A stretch of 64,000 bases of DNA, taken from positions 79,048-143,047 of the forward strand of contig NZ_QVEX01000014.1 of NCBI RefSeq assembly GCF_003434055.1. The letters run 5' to 3'. Below are positions 1 to 8,119 of the stretch, piece by piece (the stretch's first letter is position 1; every line of letters begins with the position of its first letter). The notes beneath the pieces are model-generated. The model made no database searches. It was not told where the DNA came from and saw nothing but the letters and a program-made list of their open reading frames with translations. The DNA comes from Enterocloster aldenensis (lineage in GTDB: Bacteria; Bacillota; Clostridia; Lachnospirales; Lachnospiraceae). The position numbers and the translations under genes are program-made.

Positions 1-59
1 CACGCCGTCATACCAAGGGCCATAGCCAGGACAGCGATTGCTAAATAGTGTTTTTTCAT
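1..59 (-). CDS. partial lipoprotein or secreted protein (N-terminus only)
   Basis: The first 19 codons of a leftward gene run off the window edge. They encode a Lys-Lys start followed by a hydrophobic stretch (KKHYLAIAVLAMALGMTA). The next codon begins TG, so it may be the Cys of a lipobox, which is how the other binding proteins in this window begin. A GGAGATT ribosome site lies just upstream of the ATG. Function cannot be told from a signal peptide alone. Confidence 0.6.
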   Translation of the reverse strand, partial: MKKHYLAIAVLAMALGMTA

Positions 60-107
60 AATGAATCTCCTCTTTTCTGTTGCTGACACATGATGCGTTA
101 CCTTTCA

Positions 108-137
108 TGCACGGCAGCCTGACGCCCCCGCCGTGCA
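108..137. other. 8-bp hairpin in the leader of the edge lipoprotein
   Basis: TGCACGGC and GCCGTGCA are perfect inverted repeats separated by 14 nt. They lie between the end of the phosphorylase gene and the start of the edge lipoprotein gene. No T-tract follows on either strand, so this may be a weak terminator or a leader structure. The surrounding 60-203 interval is AT-rich and should also hold the promoter of the edge gene. Confidence 0.35.
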
Positions 138-203
138 CACGATACATATTACTACGAAAAACACTATTTTACTATGTCTTTTTCTTTAATTTTTCCTAAA
201 ATA

Positions 204-1037
204 TTAGAGAATTCCCATTCTGCCAATGGATTCTGACACTAATTCCTTAAACAGGGGCGCCACCCTGTCTGAGGTTTCCTGAACCTCTTCGTGGGAAAGC
301 GGGGTCTTAGTCATGCCGCATGCCAGGTTGGTAATACAGGAAATCCCGCATACCCGCATGCCCATATGGTTGGCCGCCACAGCCTCGCAGGCAGTGCTCA
401 TGCCCACGGCATCACCGCCCAGGATCCTGCACATCTTTACCTCCTGGGGCGTCTCATAGGCAGGTCCTGTCAGCTGTACATAGACTCCCTCCTGAAGCCG
501 GATATCCAGCTCCCTGGCAGCTGTCCTGATTACATCGCACAGCGTGTTATCATATATCTGGCTCATATCCGCAAATCTTGGCCCCAGTTCATCCAGGTTC
601 TGCCCAATCAGCGGAGAAGGCACAAAGCAGGCAATCTGGTCCCTGATCAGCATAAAATCCCCTGCCGCATAATCATGATTAACCCCGCCCGCAGCGTTGG
701 TCAGGAACAGGATTTCCGCCCCCATCAGCTTCATAAGCCTGACCGGAAGTACCACATCCGTCATGGGATACCCCTCATAATAATGCACACGCCCCTGCAT
801 CATGACCACCGGCACACCATTGATATGTGCAAATACAAACCTCCCCTTATGGCCGGCTACCGTTGATACCGGAAAACCTTCTATATCATGATAATCAATC
901 ACGCCTTCCACCTCGGCCTGGTCCGCATAATCTCCCAGGCCGGACCCCAGAATAAGGGCTGCCTTGGGCCGGAAAGGAAGCCTGTCCTTTACACTGGCAT
1001 AGCAGTTCATTAATTTTTCATATACCGGATTTGTCAT
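204..1037 (-). CDS. punA: purine nucleoside phosphorylase (trimeric, family 2)
   Basis: Cleaves inosine or guanosine with phosphate to the free base and ribose-1-phosphate in purine salvage. The 277-residue protein has the trimeric PNP motifs in order: LGSGLG phosphate loop, AGHKGRF, GRVHYYEG, TNAAGG, GPAYETP, GDAVGMST and a late TNLACG that carries the base-binding Asn. Length fits the family. An in-frame ATG exists six codons upstream, but GGAGA sits 6 nt before the internal ATG at 1037, so that start is preferred. Adenosine-type hexameric PNPs lack this motif set. No pathway partner is adjacent. Confidence 0.93.
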   Translation of the reverse strand: MTNPVYEKLMNCYASVKDRLPFRPKAALILGSGLGDYADQAEVEGVIDYHDIEGFPVSTVAGHKGRFVFAHINGVPVVMMQGRVHYYEGYPMTDVVLPVRLMKLMGAEILFLTNAAGGVNHDYAAGDFMLIRDQIACFVPSPLIGQNLDELGPRFADMSQIYDNTLCDVIRTAARELDIRLQEGVYVQLTGPAYETPQEVKMCRILGGDAVGMSTACEAVAANHMGMRVCGISCITNLACGMTKTPLSHEEVQETSDRVAPLFKELVSESIGRMGIL

Positions 1038-1096
1038 ATCTGTTCTCCTTTTCATTTATTCACCCTCTAAAGTATAACACAGACCTGCCCCGGGCC

Positions 1097-2206
1097 TCAA
1101 CCGCTTATGTTGTCCGGAAGATATTTCTGTTCCTGCCCCCTCTTTTTCTGTCGGAGCCAGGATACTGCCAGGGCCAGGATTCCTGCACAGATCCCCACAA
1201 GCCCTGCTCCCACCGTAATGATGAAACCGCTGCGCACCCAGTACCACAGCAGGCCCTCCTCCCCGGCCGGTGAAGGATCCCGGACCGGCGTCCCTGTCCC
1301 GGTCCCCGGCGTCTCTTCATCCACCCAGACCCGGGAAGGCGATACCGGCCGGTAGGCAATCTCCATTTCATATGAGACCGGCTCCATATATTCCACCTCC
1401 CCCTCATATGTAATCTCATAATCACGGACCAGCTTCTGCCCTTTTGCCATGGCCCTGCGGCACAGCTGCCCCTCTTCATCCTCAAACGCCTCACCCTCCC
1501 ATACCATGGAATGGATACGGTATTGCTGCGGCGAAAGACCCATGACCTCCAGCAGGCCTTTCTGGGACTCCACTGCCGATGCCAGCACATCCTCACCGCT
1601 TATGACAAGGGAGCCGGTCTGGTATTCATCCGCGCCATAGGAATGGAACAGGACCGGCGCCTGAAAGCCATCCCGCCATGCTTCCCTTACAATCCGGCTG
1701 TCCCGTATATACAATTCCCCCTCTGCCGGTATTCCCGACACTTCTTCTGTCACGGTAATGGATTCCGGAAGTCCCTCCGCGCCTTCCACATCTGAATAAA
1801 CCACCTGTTTTTCCAAAACCCAGCTCACCATATGGCCCGGAACTTCCTTCACCTCATAATGGTCCAGCACATATTCGCGGCCGTTCCTGTCCCAATAGGA
1901 CCCGGACGGAACCTCCAGGCCAGTCTGGGTTCCTGCTACCTGGCCAACCGCTGTCCCGGCTCCTGTATCCTCCGCCTGGCCAACCGCTTTCCCGGCTCCC
2001 GCCAGTTCCGGCCCGGCGTCCAATTTTCTTGTGATATAAAGCATCTCCTCTTCCAAAACCGGGCTGCTGCCCGGCATCTGCTGCCCGGCGTATGCAGCGT
2101 CCATCTGCCCGTCCATCTGCAGCATCAATGCCAACGTAACCAGCAATACCGCTAACAGCCGTACTGCCTTTAAATCCTGCCTTCCAACTCTTCTTTTCCC
2201 TGTCAT
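1097..2206 (-). CDS. membrane-anchored extracytoplasmic protein, function unknown
   Basis: Not recognised. About 369 residues. A basic N-terminus and a hydrophobic core (LLAVLLVTLALML) form a signal peptide. A Gly/Ala/Gln-rich stretch with repeated AVGQ follows, then about 250 residues of mixed beta-type sequence with many Glu and Tyr. A C-terminal membrane segment (GFIITVGAGLVGICAGILAL) and a basic tail end the protein, giving a type I membrane topology. GGAGG lies 7 nt before the ATG at 2206; an in-frame ATG eight codons upstream is less likely. It may share a transcript with the phosphorylase, 59 nt downstream. Confidence 0.75.
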   Translation of the reverse strand: MTGKRRVGRQDLKAVRLLAVLLVTLALMLQMDGQMDAAYAGQQMPGSSPVLEEEMLYITRKLDAGPELAGAGKAVGQAEDTGAGTAVGQVAGTQTGLEVPSGSYWDRNGREYVLDHYEVKEVPGHMVSWVLEKQVVYSDVEGAEGLPESITVTEEVSGIPAEGELYIRDSRIVREAWRDGFQAPVLFHSYGADEYQTGSLVISGEDVLASAVESQKGLLEVMGLSPQQYRIHSMVWEGEAFEDEEGQLCRRAMAKGQKLVRDYEITYEGEVEYMEPVSYEMEIAYRPVSPSRVWVDEETPGTGTGTPVRDPSPAGEEGLLWYWVRSGFIITVGAGLVGICAGILALAVSWLRQKKRGQEQKYLPDNISG

Positions 2207-2498
2207 GACCATCCCTCCTGCTGGTATCATATTTACCTGTCAGGATAACAGACTGCAAATCCTATGAAATTGCCAATGTACGGCGTCCTTATTCTGTTAC
2301 TGTTAATGGGAAACCACGGGTTTCAGAAAGAATCCCCGCTTCCGTGCAGCTGCACGGACAGATGTCGGAATGAAATCATCTGTGGTCATATTATACATAA
2401 TATCCAGGGAATAATCAAGGGTAAAATAAGGGCCGGGGCATCTGATCCACCGCCAGCCCCGGCCCTTTGGAGGATGCGGCCCGTCAGGACGGCATCCG
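2207..2498. other. intergenic region, terminator only
   Basis: This 292-bp interval separates two leftward genes. Apart from the terminator of the symporter gene at 2430-2465, I see no convincing reading frame or structured RNA. The promoter of the 1097-2206 gene must lie here but no strong consensus hexamers stand out. Confidence 0.5.
2430..2465 (-). terminator. rho-independent terminator after the AGCS symporter
   Basis: Perfect 10-bp stem GGGCCGGGGC / GCCCCGGCCC with a 16-nt loop. Read leftward, it is followed by TTATTTTA. It lies 34 nt past the stop of the symporter gene and closes the MFS-PHP-AGCS operon. Confidence 0.9.
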
Positions 2499-3845
2499 TT
2501 AAACATTTACTTTTGAAAAATATTCCTTTGTAGCCTTCCTGACCTGGGGCGCCAGCACCACCATGGCAATCAGGTTGGGAATGGTAAGCAGGCCCAGGGC
2601 AATATCCTGGATGACCCATACCAGTTCGATTTCCGCCAATGCCCCAACGATACAGAAGCACGGGAATACGTATTTAAACTTTTCCGCCACCTTGCTTCCG
2701 AATATATAATTCAGTCCCACAAAGCCAAAGTACCACTGGCTCATAAGGGTGGTGGAAGAGAAAAGCAGAAGGCAGAGGGCCACCACATACCGCAGCGGTT
2801 CCCACACGCTTGCAAATGCATTGATTGCCAGCACATTACCCGGCGCCCCGGAATCCAGTACCCCGGTCACGCCCAGAATAAGTCCTGTAATGGTGCAGAT
2901 GACAAATGTATCCAGAAATACTTCTGCCACGCCTGTTATGCCCTGTTCAACCGGGTGGTCCACCTGTGCGGCTGAGTGGATTACAGGAGCCGAGCCTTCC
3001 CCTGCTTCATTGGAATAGAGTCCCCGGGCAACCCCCTTCTGCATTGCAATCAGCATGGAACCCATGGCGCCTCCGGCCATGGCCCTCAGGCCAAATGCCC
3101 CGGCAAAAATGTCTGCAAACACCCCCGGCACCTTGGTAATATTGGCAAGGATGATAATAAGGCCCCCGGCCACATAAATCAGGGCCATGGAGGGAACCAG
3201 GGTCTGGGCCACATGGGCCAGACGCTTAAGTCCGCCCAGGGTAATGACAAAAATAAGAAGGACAAGCACTATACCGGTGGTCATGTAAGGAACCCCAAAG
3301 TTTTCCTTCATCACCCCGCTTATGGTATTGGACTGGATGAAGTTGCCTCCTATGATCTGGGTTACCATGAAAAAGGCGCAGAGCGTGGCCAGCCAGGGGA
3401 TGTGCAGCCCCTTCTTTATGTAATACATGGGACCGCCCACGTAATTGCCTTCTTCATTCTTCTCCCGGTACAGCATGCCCAGGATGATTTCCCCGTACTT
3501 GGTTGCCATGCCCACAAAGGCAGCAACCCACATCCAGAAGATGGCTCCCATGCCTCCGGCCAGCACGGCCGTGGATACGCCCACGATATTGCCGCTTCCC
3601 ACACAGGATGCCACCGCGGTACACAGGGCCTGAAAGGAAGAAATGGTTCCAGACTCTTTGGATTCTTTATTCTTGGAACGGATCGGCTCCCACACGGTCT
3701 TCCTGATAATGTATCCAAAACGCCGTATCTGGATTCCTCCAGTAATGACTGTATACAAAATACCGACACCCAGAAGCACGAACAGCAGCCAGTTGCCCCA
3801 GAGCCAGTCATCAAAGGCCGTAAGAATTGCCTGAAATTCTTTCAT
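2499..3845 (-). CDS. AGCS-family alanine/glycine:sodium symporter
   Basis: Multi-pass inner-membrane amino-acid:cation symporter of the AGCS (DagA/AlsT) family, importing alanine, glycine or related small amino acids with Na+. The 448-residue protein has about ten hydrophobic segments. It carries the family signature GSGNIVGVSTA followed by GGMGAIFWMW near residues 85-110. It is the last gene of a three-gene leftward operon, 26 nt after the PHP protein. The divergent operon encodes serine dehydratase, so a link to small amino-acid catabolism is plausible but inferred. Confidence 0.93.
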   Translation of the reverse strand: MKEFQAILTAFDDWLWGNWLLFVLLGVGILYTVITGGIQIRRFGYIIRKTVWEPIRSKNKESKESGTISSFQALCTAVASCVGSGNIVGVSTAVLAGGMGAIFWMWVAAFVGMATKYGEIILGMLYREKNEEGNYVGGPMYYIKKGLHIPWLATLCAFFMVTQIIGGNFIQSNTISGVMKENFGVPYMTTGIVLVLLIFVITLGGLKRLAHVAQTLVPSMALIYVAGGLIIILANITKVPGVFADIFAGAFGLRAMAGGAMGSMLIAMQKGVARGLYSNEAGEGSAPVIHSAAQVDHPVEQGITGVAEVFLDTFVICTITGLILGVTGVLDSGAPGNVLAINAFASVWEPLRYVVALCLLLFSSTTLMSQWYFGFVGLNYIFGSKVAEKFKYVFPCFCIVGALAEIELVWVIQDIALGLLTIPNLIAMVVLAPQVRKATKEYFSKVNV

Positions 3846-3871
3846 TCTTCCTTTCCTCCTTTACGTACGGT

Positions 3872-4861
3872 CTACCACTCCAGATAAATGGGATTTGTCC
3901 ACGCAGTACGTCCATACCGGTCCACTGCCTCCACGCGCACATAGGTTTCATGGCCCTTCAGCTGGTATTTTGCATGACTGAGCGTATCCTTAAACCGTTC
4001 GCCCAGCACCGTGGTCCCGTCATTGATGATATTCCCACATACAAAGTTTACATGGTTCACGGCAGATGTGTCAATCCATACCTTCCCATCCCTTACTCCC
4101 CAGTCATGGATTTCCGGCCCGGAAGAGGAATAGTAGTTGCCGTCTATAAAATTCTGTACAATGCTGTCATGACTCAGATCCGGTGCCTGGACACAGATCC
4201 AGCCGCCGCATGAATCTTCAAAAAGACCTTCATTATGATTGTCATCACTGGCAAAGGCATTCATCCGTCTGCCCATGCGCAGCATCCTGTCCCAATAGGT
4301 CACGTCATACCCTGTGTTGGATTCCTGGACCGTATTAAAGTTAAAGATTTCCAGGGCGCTGATGCCTTCCGTATATATGAACTCCTCCTCCGTCACCCTG
4401 CTCCAGATAGGGTGGTTATACGTTGTCACACAGCCGTGGTCCCTGAGCATATCCGCCACTTCCTGGGCAGCCTCTGGCCCGGTCCACTCCCCAAAGAACT
4501 TCATGGGCGGAATATACTGCATATGTTTGTATGTCCCAAGAGGCGCCGCATCCTGCATGGCCTGTGTCCCAAGTATGCCGTGAAGATGGTGTATCTTATA
4601 ACGCTCATTGGTCCCCTTTGCCCGGTACAGCACCACGCTGCCCTCCACGGCAGGCACTATGATAAATGTCTCCGTGTTAAACTGCTCCCTGTAATCCGTG
4701 AATATGTCATGTTCTGAAAAGCAGAGGAAATGATATCCGTTTTCCTTATACAGCTTTACGGACTGTTCCGGGGTAAGCATGCCGTCCGATATGGTGGTAT
4801 GGCTGTGGATATTTCCCTTATACCAGCTGCCGCAGTTCTTAAAACCATTATATTCTTTCAT
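3872..4861 (-). CDS. PHP-domain metal-dependent phosphoesterase-like protein
   Basis: Polymerase-and-histidinol-phosphatase fold, 329 residues. Metal-binding motifs are visible: GNIHSHTTISDG near residues 16-27, CFSEHD near 47-52, TYNHPIW in the middle and ASDDNHNEG further on. The family hydrolyses phosphate esters; the substrate here is unknown. It starts MKEYNGF and sits 24 nt after the MFS gene and 26 nt before the symporter gene, so the three are very likely co-transcribed. A role in processing a compound imported by the MFS transporter is inference. Confidence 0.85.
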   Translation of the reverse strand: MKEYNGFKNCGSWYKGNIHSHTTISDGMLTPEQSVKLYKENGYHFLCFSEHDIFTDYREQFNTETFIIVPAVEGSVVLYRAKGTNERYKIHHLHGILGTQAMQDAAPLGTYKHMQYIPPMKFFGEWTGPEAAQEVADMLRDHGCVTTYNHPIWSRVTEEEFIYTEGISALEIFNFNTVQESNTGYDVTYWDRMLRMGRRMNAFASDDNHNEGLFEDSCGGWICVQAPDLSHDSIVQNFIDGNYYSSSGPEIHDWGVRDGKVWIDTSAVNHVNFVCGNIINDGTTVLGERFKDTLSHAKYQLKGHETYVRVEAVDRYGRTAWTNPIYLEW

Positions 4862-4885
4862 CCTATCATACCATCCTTCCGATTC

Positions 4886-6190
4886 TTACTGTGCACTATC
4901 CGCTGCATGGCACTTCTTGATGCGGTGGATTAAGAATGTAGATACGCCCACGCCCACAACGGCCCATGCAATCATGACCCCAAATACAATCCTGAATCCA
5001 GTCATACCCGGGTATTTGTCAAGAAAGCTTCCGTACATCACATAGGCAAATGCGTTGGGCAGATAAATCACAAGAGATGCAAGGCTCATGGCAGCGCCGG
5101 TGATTTCCTTGGGGACCCTGACTTCATCCATTGGCGCAAAGAACACGGCGCGCATGGTAAATACAATGGCGCCAAAGCCAAGGGTACAGGCTGCTCCCAG
5201 GATCCAGCTTCCGTTCTGCCCCAGCGTCTCATGAGGTACCATGAGGAATGCCGCCATTGCAATGATACATACCACGAAGCCGGCCCTGATGTGCTTGGCT
5301 GATGATCTGTGTACTTTATCAGACATGAAGCCGCCGATTGGGCCGCCAACCATCTTAAGGCCATACTGGTTGATGATCCCATACATTCCCACTGCGGTTG
5401 CAGGCAGGAAATAAATCTGGTTTAAGAATGGTATGAAGTAGGTAAGTCCGCAATATATACAGTATACCGTAAATCCGTTTAATGAAACAGCCCATATATC
5501 CACACTCTTAACAGCCTGCATCATGCCGCCGAATGCCGCCTGCGCCTTGTTGACTTCCTTGCCGGTCTCATCCACACGCTTTTCATCATTGGGGACAAAT
5601 ATCAGGCAGAGCACTCCGGCTGCAGCGGTGACAGCGGATAAAAACAGGAGGCCGCCCCTTAATGCGCCCGCGCCCTCTCCCATTGCCTTAAAGATGGCAA
5701 GGGCCGTGGATGCAATGATTACATCTACAATGCCGCGTCCCATTTCCAGAAAACCGAACATACGGCCCTGGGTCTTCTCATCGCCCAGCAGACGGATGGC
5801 CTTTAATAACACGGGCCAGTATGTAACCTCCCCCAGGATGGCCATGACGCCAAATGCTGCCAGGAATCCCCAGTATCCCGGGAAGGTGGACAGATATACG
5901 CCCACTGCCCCAAGTCCGATCAGGGAACCGCCTATCATATACTTCTTGCTGAACATATCGCAGATGTAGATACCGGCAATCAGGCCAATGGTCTGTACAA
6001 TTCCGTACGCGCTCAGGGCGCCGCCTATCTGGGTATTGGAAAGACCCATGAACTGCTGCATAGGTACATAGAACATGTCTTTCATGGATGAAAGCTTAAA
6101 TGCAATTCCTCCTGAAAGTGTGAGGATACAGAATACCAGCCAGCGGTTTGGGGCCGCCTTTACAATCTTTGCCCTTGTCTCATTACTCAT
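4886..6190 (-). CDS. MFS transporter
   Basis: About 434 residues with twelve predicted membrane segments in two six-helix halves joined by a charged loop (PNDEKRVDETGKE). A loop containing GGFMSDKVHRSS resembles the inter-helix signatures of MFS proteins. The general look is closest to organophosphate:phosphate antiporter-like members, but the substrate cannot be fixed. An in-frame ATG lies 32 codons upstream; AAGGAGA about 9 nt before the ATG at 6190 marks the likely start. First gene of the operon with the PHP protein and the symporter. A near-consensus promoter lies at 6306-6334. Confidence 0.85.
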   Translation of the reverse strand: MSNETRAKIVKAAPNRWLVFCILTLSGGIAFKLSSMKDMFYVPMQQFMGLSNTQIGGALSAYGIVQTIGLIAGIYICDMFSKKYMIGGSLIGLGAVGVYLSTFPGYWGFLAAFGVMAILGEVTYWPVLLKAIRLLGDEKTQGRMFGFLEMGRGIVDVIIASTALAIFKAMGEGAGALRGGLLFLSAVTAAAGVLCLIFVPNDEKRVDETGKEVNKAQAAFGGMMQAVKSVDIWAVSLNGFTVYCIYCGLTYFIPFLNQIYFLPATAVGMYGIINQYGLKMVGGPIGGFMSDKVHRSSAKHIRAGFVVCIIAMAAFLMVPHETLGQNGSWILGAACTLGFGAIVFTMRAVFFAPMDEVRVPKEITGAAMSLASLVIYLPNAFAYVMYGSFLDKYPGMTGFRIVFGVMIAWAVVGVGVSTFLIHRIKKCHAADSAQ

Positions 6191-6305
6191 GTCATTAAAT
6201 CTCCTTTCGTCATATATACCTGATACTGCGCAGCATGGACATTTCCGCCCTAAGCGCCAATGGTATACCCGTTCCCGGCGGGCCATGTAATTTTGCTACA
6301 GACTT

Positions 6306-6334
6306 AGTATATCTGCTTTTTATTGGGTTTTCAA
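6306..6334 (-). promoter_or_regulatory. sigma-A type promoter of the MFS-PHP-AGCS operon
   Basis: Read leftward: TTGAAA (6329-6334), a 17-bp spacer, then TATACT (6306-6311). Transcription would start near 6300 and leave a leader of about 110 nt. A copy of the TTGGGTTTT motif overlaps the -35 box, and two 21-bp direct repeats abut it upstream. Confidence 0.75.
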
Positions 6335-6337
6335 GCA

Positions 6338-6378
6338 TTTTCGCAATAATATCAAATTTTTTCGCAATTATAACAAAT
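6338..6378. repeat. two tandem 21-bp direct repeats, candidate regulator sites
   Basis: TTTTCGCAATAATATCAAAT at 6338 recurs at 6359 as TTTTCGCAATTATAACAAAT, a 21-bp period with only two differences. The period is close to two helical turns, so both copies face the same side of the DNA. They sit immediately upstream of the -35 box of the leftward promoter, where an activator would bind. The DeoR regulator encoded next door is the obvious candidate; this is inference. Confidence 0.6.
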
Positions 6379-6557
6379 TATTTGTTGGGTTTTTGTGCAT
6401 TTAGCATCTATAAAATTGGGTTTCCCTCCGTTATAATGAATATATCCGCAACGATTCGCAAGTTTTTACAACACTTTTTTCTGGCCGGCCCAAGGTCCGG
6501 ACTGGGTTTTTATTGGGAATCATTGCATATTCCCTTTTCTAAATTGGGAAATTGGGG

Positions 6558-6563
6558 TATAAT
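6558..6563 (+). promoter_or_regulatory. -10 box for deoR-sdaAB-sdaAA (weak -35)
   Basis: TATAAT lies 68 nt before the deoR start codon. No good TTGACA-like hexamer exists 16-18 bp upstream (TTTTCT is the best), which suggests activator dependence. TTGGG motifs lie just upstream at 6513 and 6543. Confidence 0.4.
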
Positions 6564-6631
6564 ATAAAAACTGTACATCAACACAAAACATGGCATCAGA
6601 AGGATGACATCGGAAGGGAGGGCAATCATTC

Positions 6632-7411
6632 ATGCTGGCAAAGCAGCGCTATAACAAGATTCTGGAACTTTTGGATAAAGATGGGATTGTACATACAGCC
6701 GAACTGGTAAAACTAATGGGGGTATCATCTGAGACAGTACGCAAAGACCTTGAATACCTGGACAACCAGGGACGTCTGTCCAGGGTGCACGGGGGAGCCG
6801 TGCCGGTTGATAATGGGACCACGCCGGATATGCCCGGGGGATACATTTCCCTGCAGATACGTAATTCCCAGCACCTGGAGCAGAAATCAGCCATCACGGC
6901 AAAGGCGGCATCCATGGTGGCGGAGGGACAGATTATTGCATTGGATTATGGAAGCACCAGCCAGATGATGGCGCTGACCCTTAAGGAACGTTTCAACAGA
7001 CTGACCGTGGTTACCAATTCCATTCAGAATGCCCTAATCCTGGCCGAGAACCCGGGGATTACCATCATCCTTACGGGCGGGGTCCTGAACCGGGATGAAT
7101 ACACCCTGGTCAATGATTTTTCCGCCACACTGGAGAGTATACACATAGATATCATGTTTATGACTGTCACGGGCATTGACCCGGTGGTGGGCTGTACGGA
7201 CCAGCGGCTCAGTGAGATACGGATCCAGAACCAGCTACATCAGTCTGCCAGCCGGACCATTGTCCTGGCGGATTCCTCTAAGTTCGGCAAAGCCAGCCTG
7301 ATTAAGATATGCCCCTTTGAGGAGATTGACACCATCATAACCGACGGGGGAATCACCCCGCTGATGGAAGAGAAAATCCGCAAGACCGGTACAAGGCTTA
7401 TTATTTCATGA
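6632..7411 (+). CDS. DeoR/GlpR-family transcriptional regulator
   Basis: 259 residues. An N-terminal DeoR helix-turn-helix spans residues 5-55 (VSSETVRKDLEYLDNQGRLSRVHGG). The C-terminal sugar-phosphate-sensing domain shows DYGSTSQ, VVTNS, LTGGVLNRDE and LADSSKFGK. Members usually repress catabolic genes until a phosphorylated sugar or intermediate binds. GGAAGGGAGG precedes the ATG. It is first in an operon with sdaAB (28 nt downstream) and sdaAA, and faces the MFS-PHP-AGCS operon, so it probably controls both directions. A sugar-phosphate-type regulator over serine dehydratase is unusual. Confidence 0.9.
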   Translation: MLAKQRYNKILELLDKDGIVHTAELVKLMGVSSETVRKDLEYLDNQGRLSRVHGGAVPVDNGTTPDMPGGYISLQIRNSQHLEQKSAITAKAASMVAEGQIIALDYGSTSQMMALTLKERFNRLTVVTNSIQNALILAENPGITIILTGGVLNRDEYTLVNDFSATLESIHIDIMFMTVTGIDPVVGCTDQRLSEIRIQNQLHQSASRTIVLADSSKFGKASLIKICPFEEIDTIITDGGITPLMEEKIRKTGTRLIIS

Positions 7412-7439
7412 AAAAAGTCATAAAGAAAGGCGAGAAACC

Positions 7440-8099
7440 ATGAACGTTTTTGATATCCTCGGGCCTGTGATGATTGGCCCGTCCAGCTCCCACACAGCAG
7501 GGGCCGCCAGAATCGGCCGTATCACGCTGGCACTTTTAGGAGCCCCCGCCGTAAAGGCAGACATTTTCCTTCACGGATCATTTGCCAAGACATATAAAGG
7601 GCACGGAACCGATAAGGCGCTGATTGCAGGCATCATGGGCATGTCCACGGATGACAGCCGCATACGCCGGGCGCCTGAGCTTGCAAGGGAACAGGGGCTT
7701 GCGGTCACCATAACCACCGGCGACATTGACGGCGCCCATCCCAACACCGCCAGGGTGGCCCTGACGGACGCCGATGGCAACCGGGTATCCCTTCTGGGCA
7801 GCAGCATAGGAGGCGGCAACATCCTGGTAACAGAGGTCAACGGTATGGAGGTATCCATTACGGGCCAGCATACCACCCTGATCGTGCTCCACCGTGATGC
7901 GCCGGGCACCATTGCAGCCGTGACAGAGGTCATGGCTGAAGCAGGGGTCAATATCTGTAATTTCCGCCTTTCCAGACAGCAAAAGGGCGGGGATGCCGTG
8001 ATGACCATTGAAATCGACGGCAGCTTTGGACCGGAACTGAACCAGAAAATCAAGGTACTGCCCAATGTTTTCTCCAGTACCATGCTGCAGCCCATTTAA
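7440..8099 (+). CDS. sdaAB: L-serine dehydratase, iron-sulfur type, beta subunit
   Basis: With SdaAA it deaminates L-serine to pyruvate and ammonia using a [4Fe-4S] cluster. The 219-residue protein opens with the family motif ILGPVMIGPSSSHTAG, which shapes the active site. A C-terminal ACT domain spans about residues 145-219 (HRDAPGTIAAVTEVMAEAGV). Two-subunit enzymes of this type are typical of Clostridia and Bacillus. A ribosome site (AAGAAAGGCG) precedes the ATG; sdaAA follows after 20 nt. Confidence 0.95.
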   Translation: MNVFDILGPVMIGPSSSHTAGAARIGRITLALLGAPAVKADIFLHGSFAKTYKGHGTDKALIAGIMGMSTDDSRIRRAPELAREQGLAVTITTGDIDGAHPNTARVALTDADGNRVSLLGSSIGGGNILVTEVNGMEVSITGQHTTLIVLHRDAPGTIAAVTEVMAEAGVNICNFRLSRQQKGGDAVMTIEIDGSFGPELNQKIKVLPNVFSSTMLQPI

Positions 8100-8119
8100 C
8101 AACAAGGAGGAATCTTACG

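Larger units (their letters stand above)
6191..6631. promoter_or_regulatory. divergent regulatory region between the MFS operon and the deoR-sda operon
   Basis: A 441-bp AT-rich region between two divergent operons. It holds a leftward promoter (6306-6334), a 21-bp direct repeat (6338-6378), at least four copies of a TTGGGTTTT-like motif (6323, 6385, 6416, 6502) and a TATAAT at 6558-6563 for the rightward operon. The density of repeats suggests several regulator-binding sites. The only long reading frame across it has no ribosome site and is not a gene. Confidence 0.65.

Noticed and set aside
6235..6567. Rightward 110-residue frame in the divergent regulatory region
   Set aside because: No ribosome site, AT-rich random-looking composition, and it crosses the leftward promoter and the repeats.
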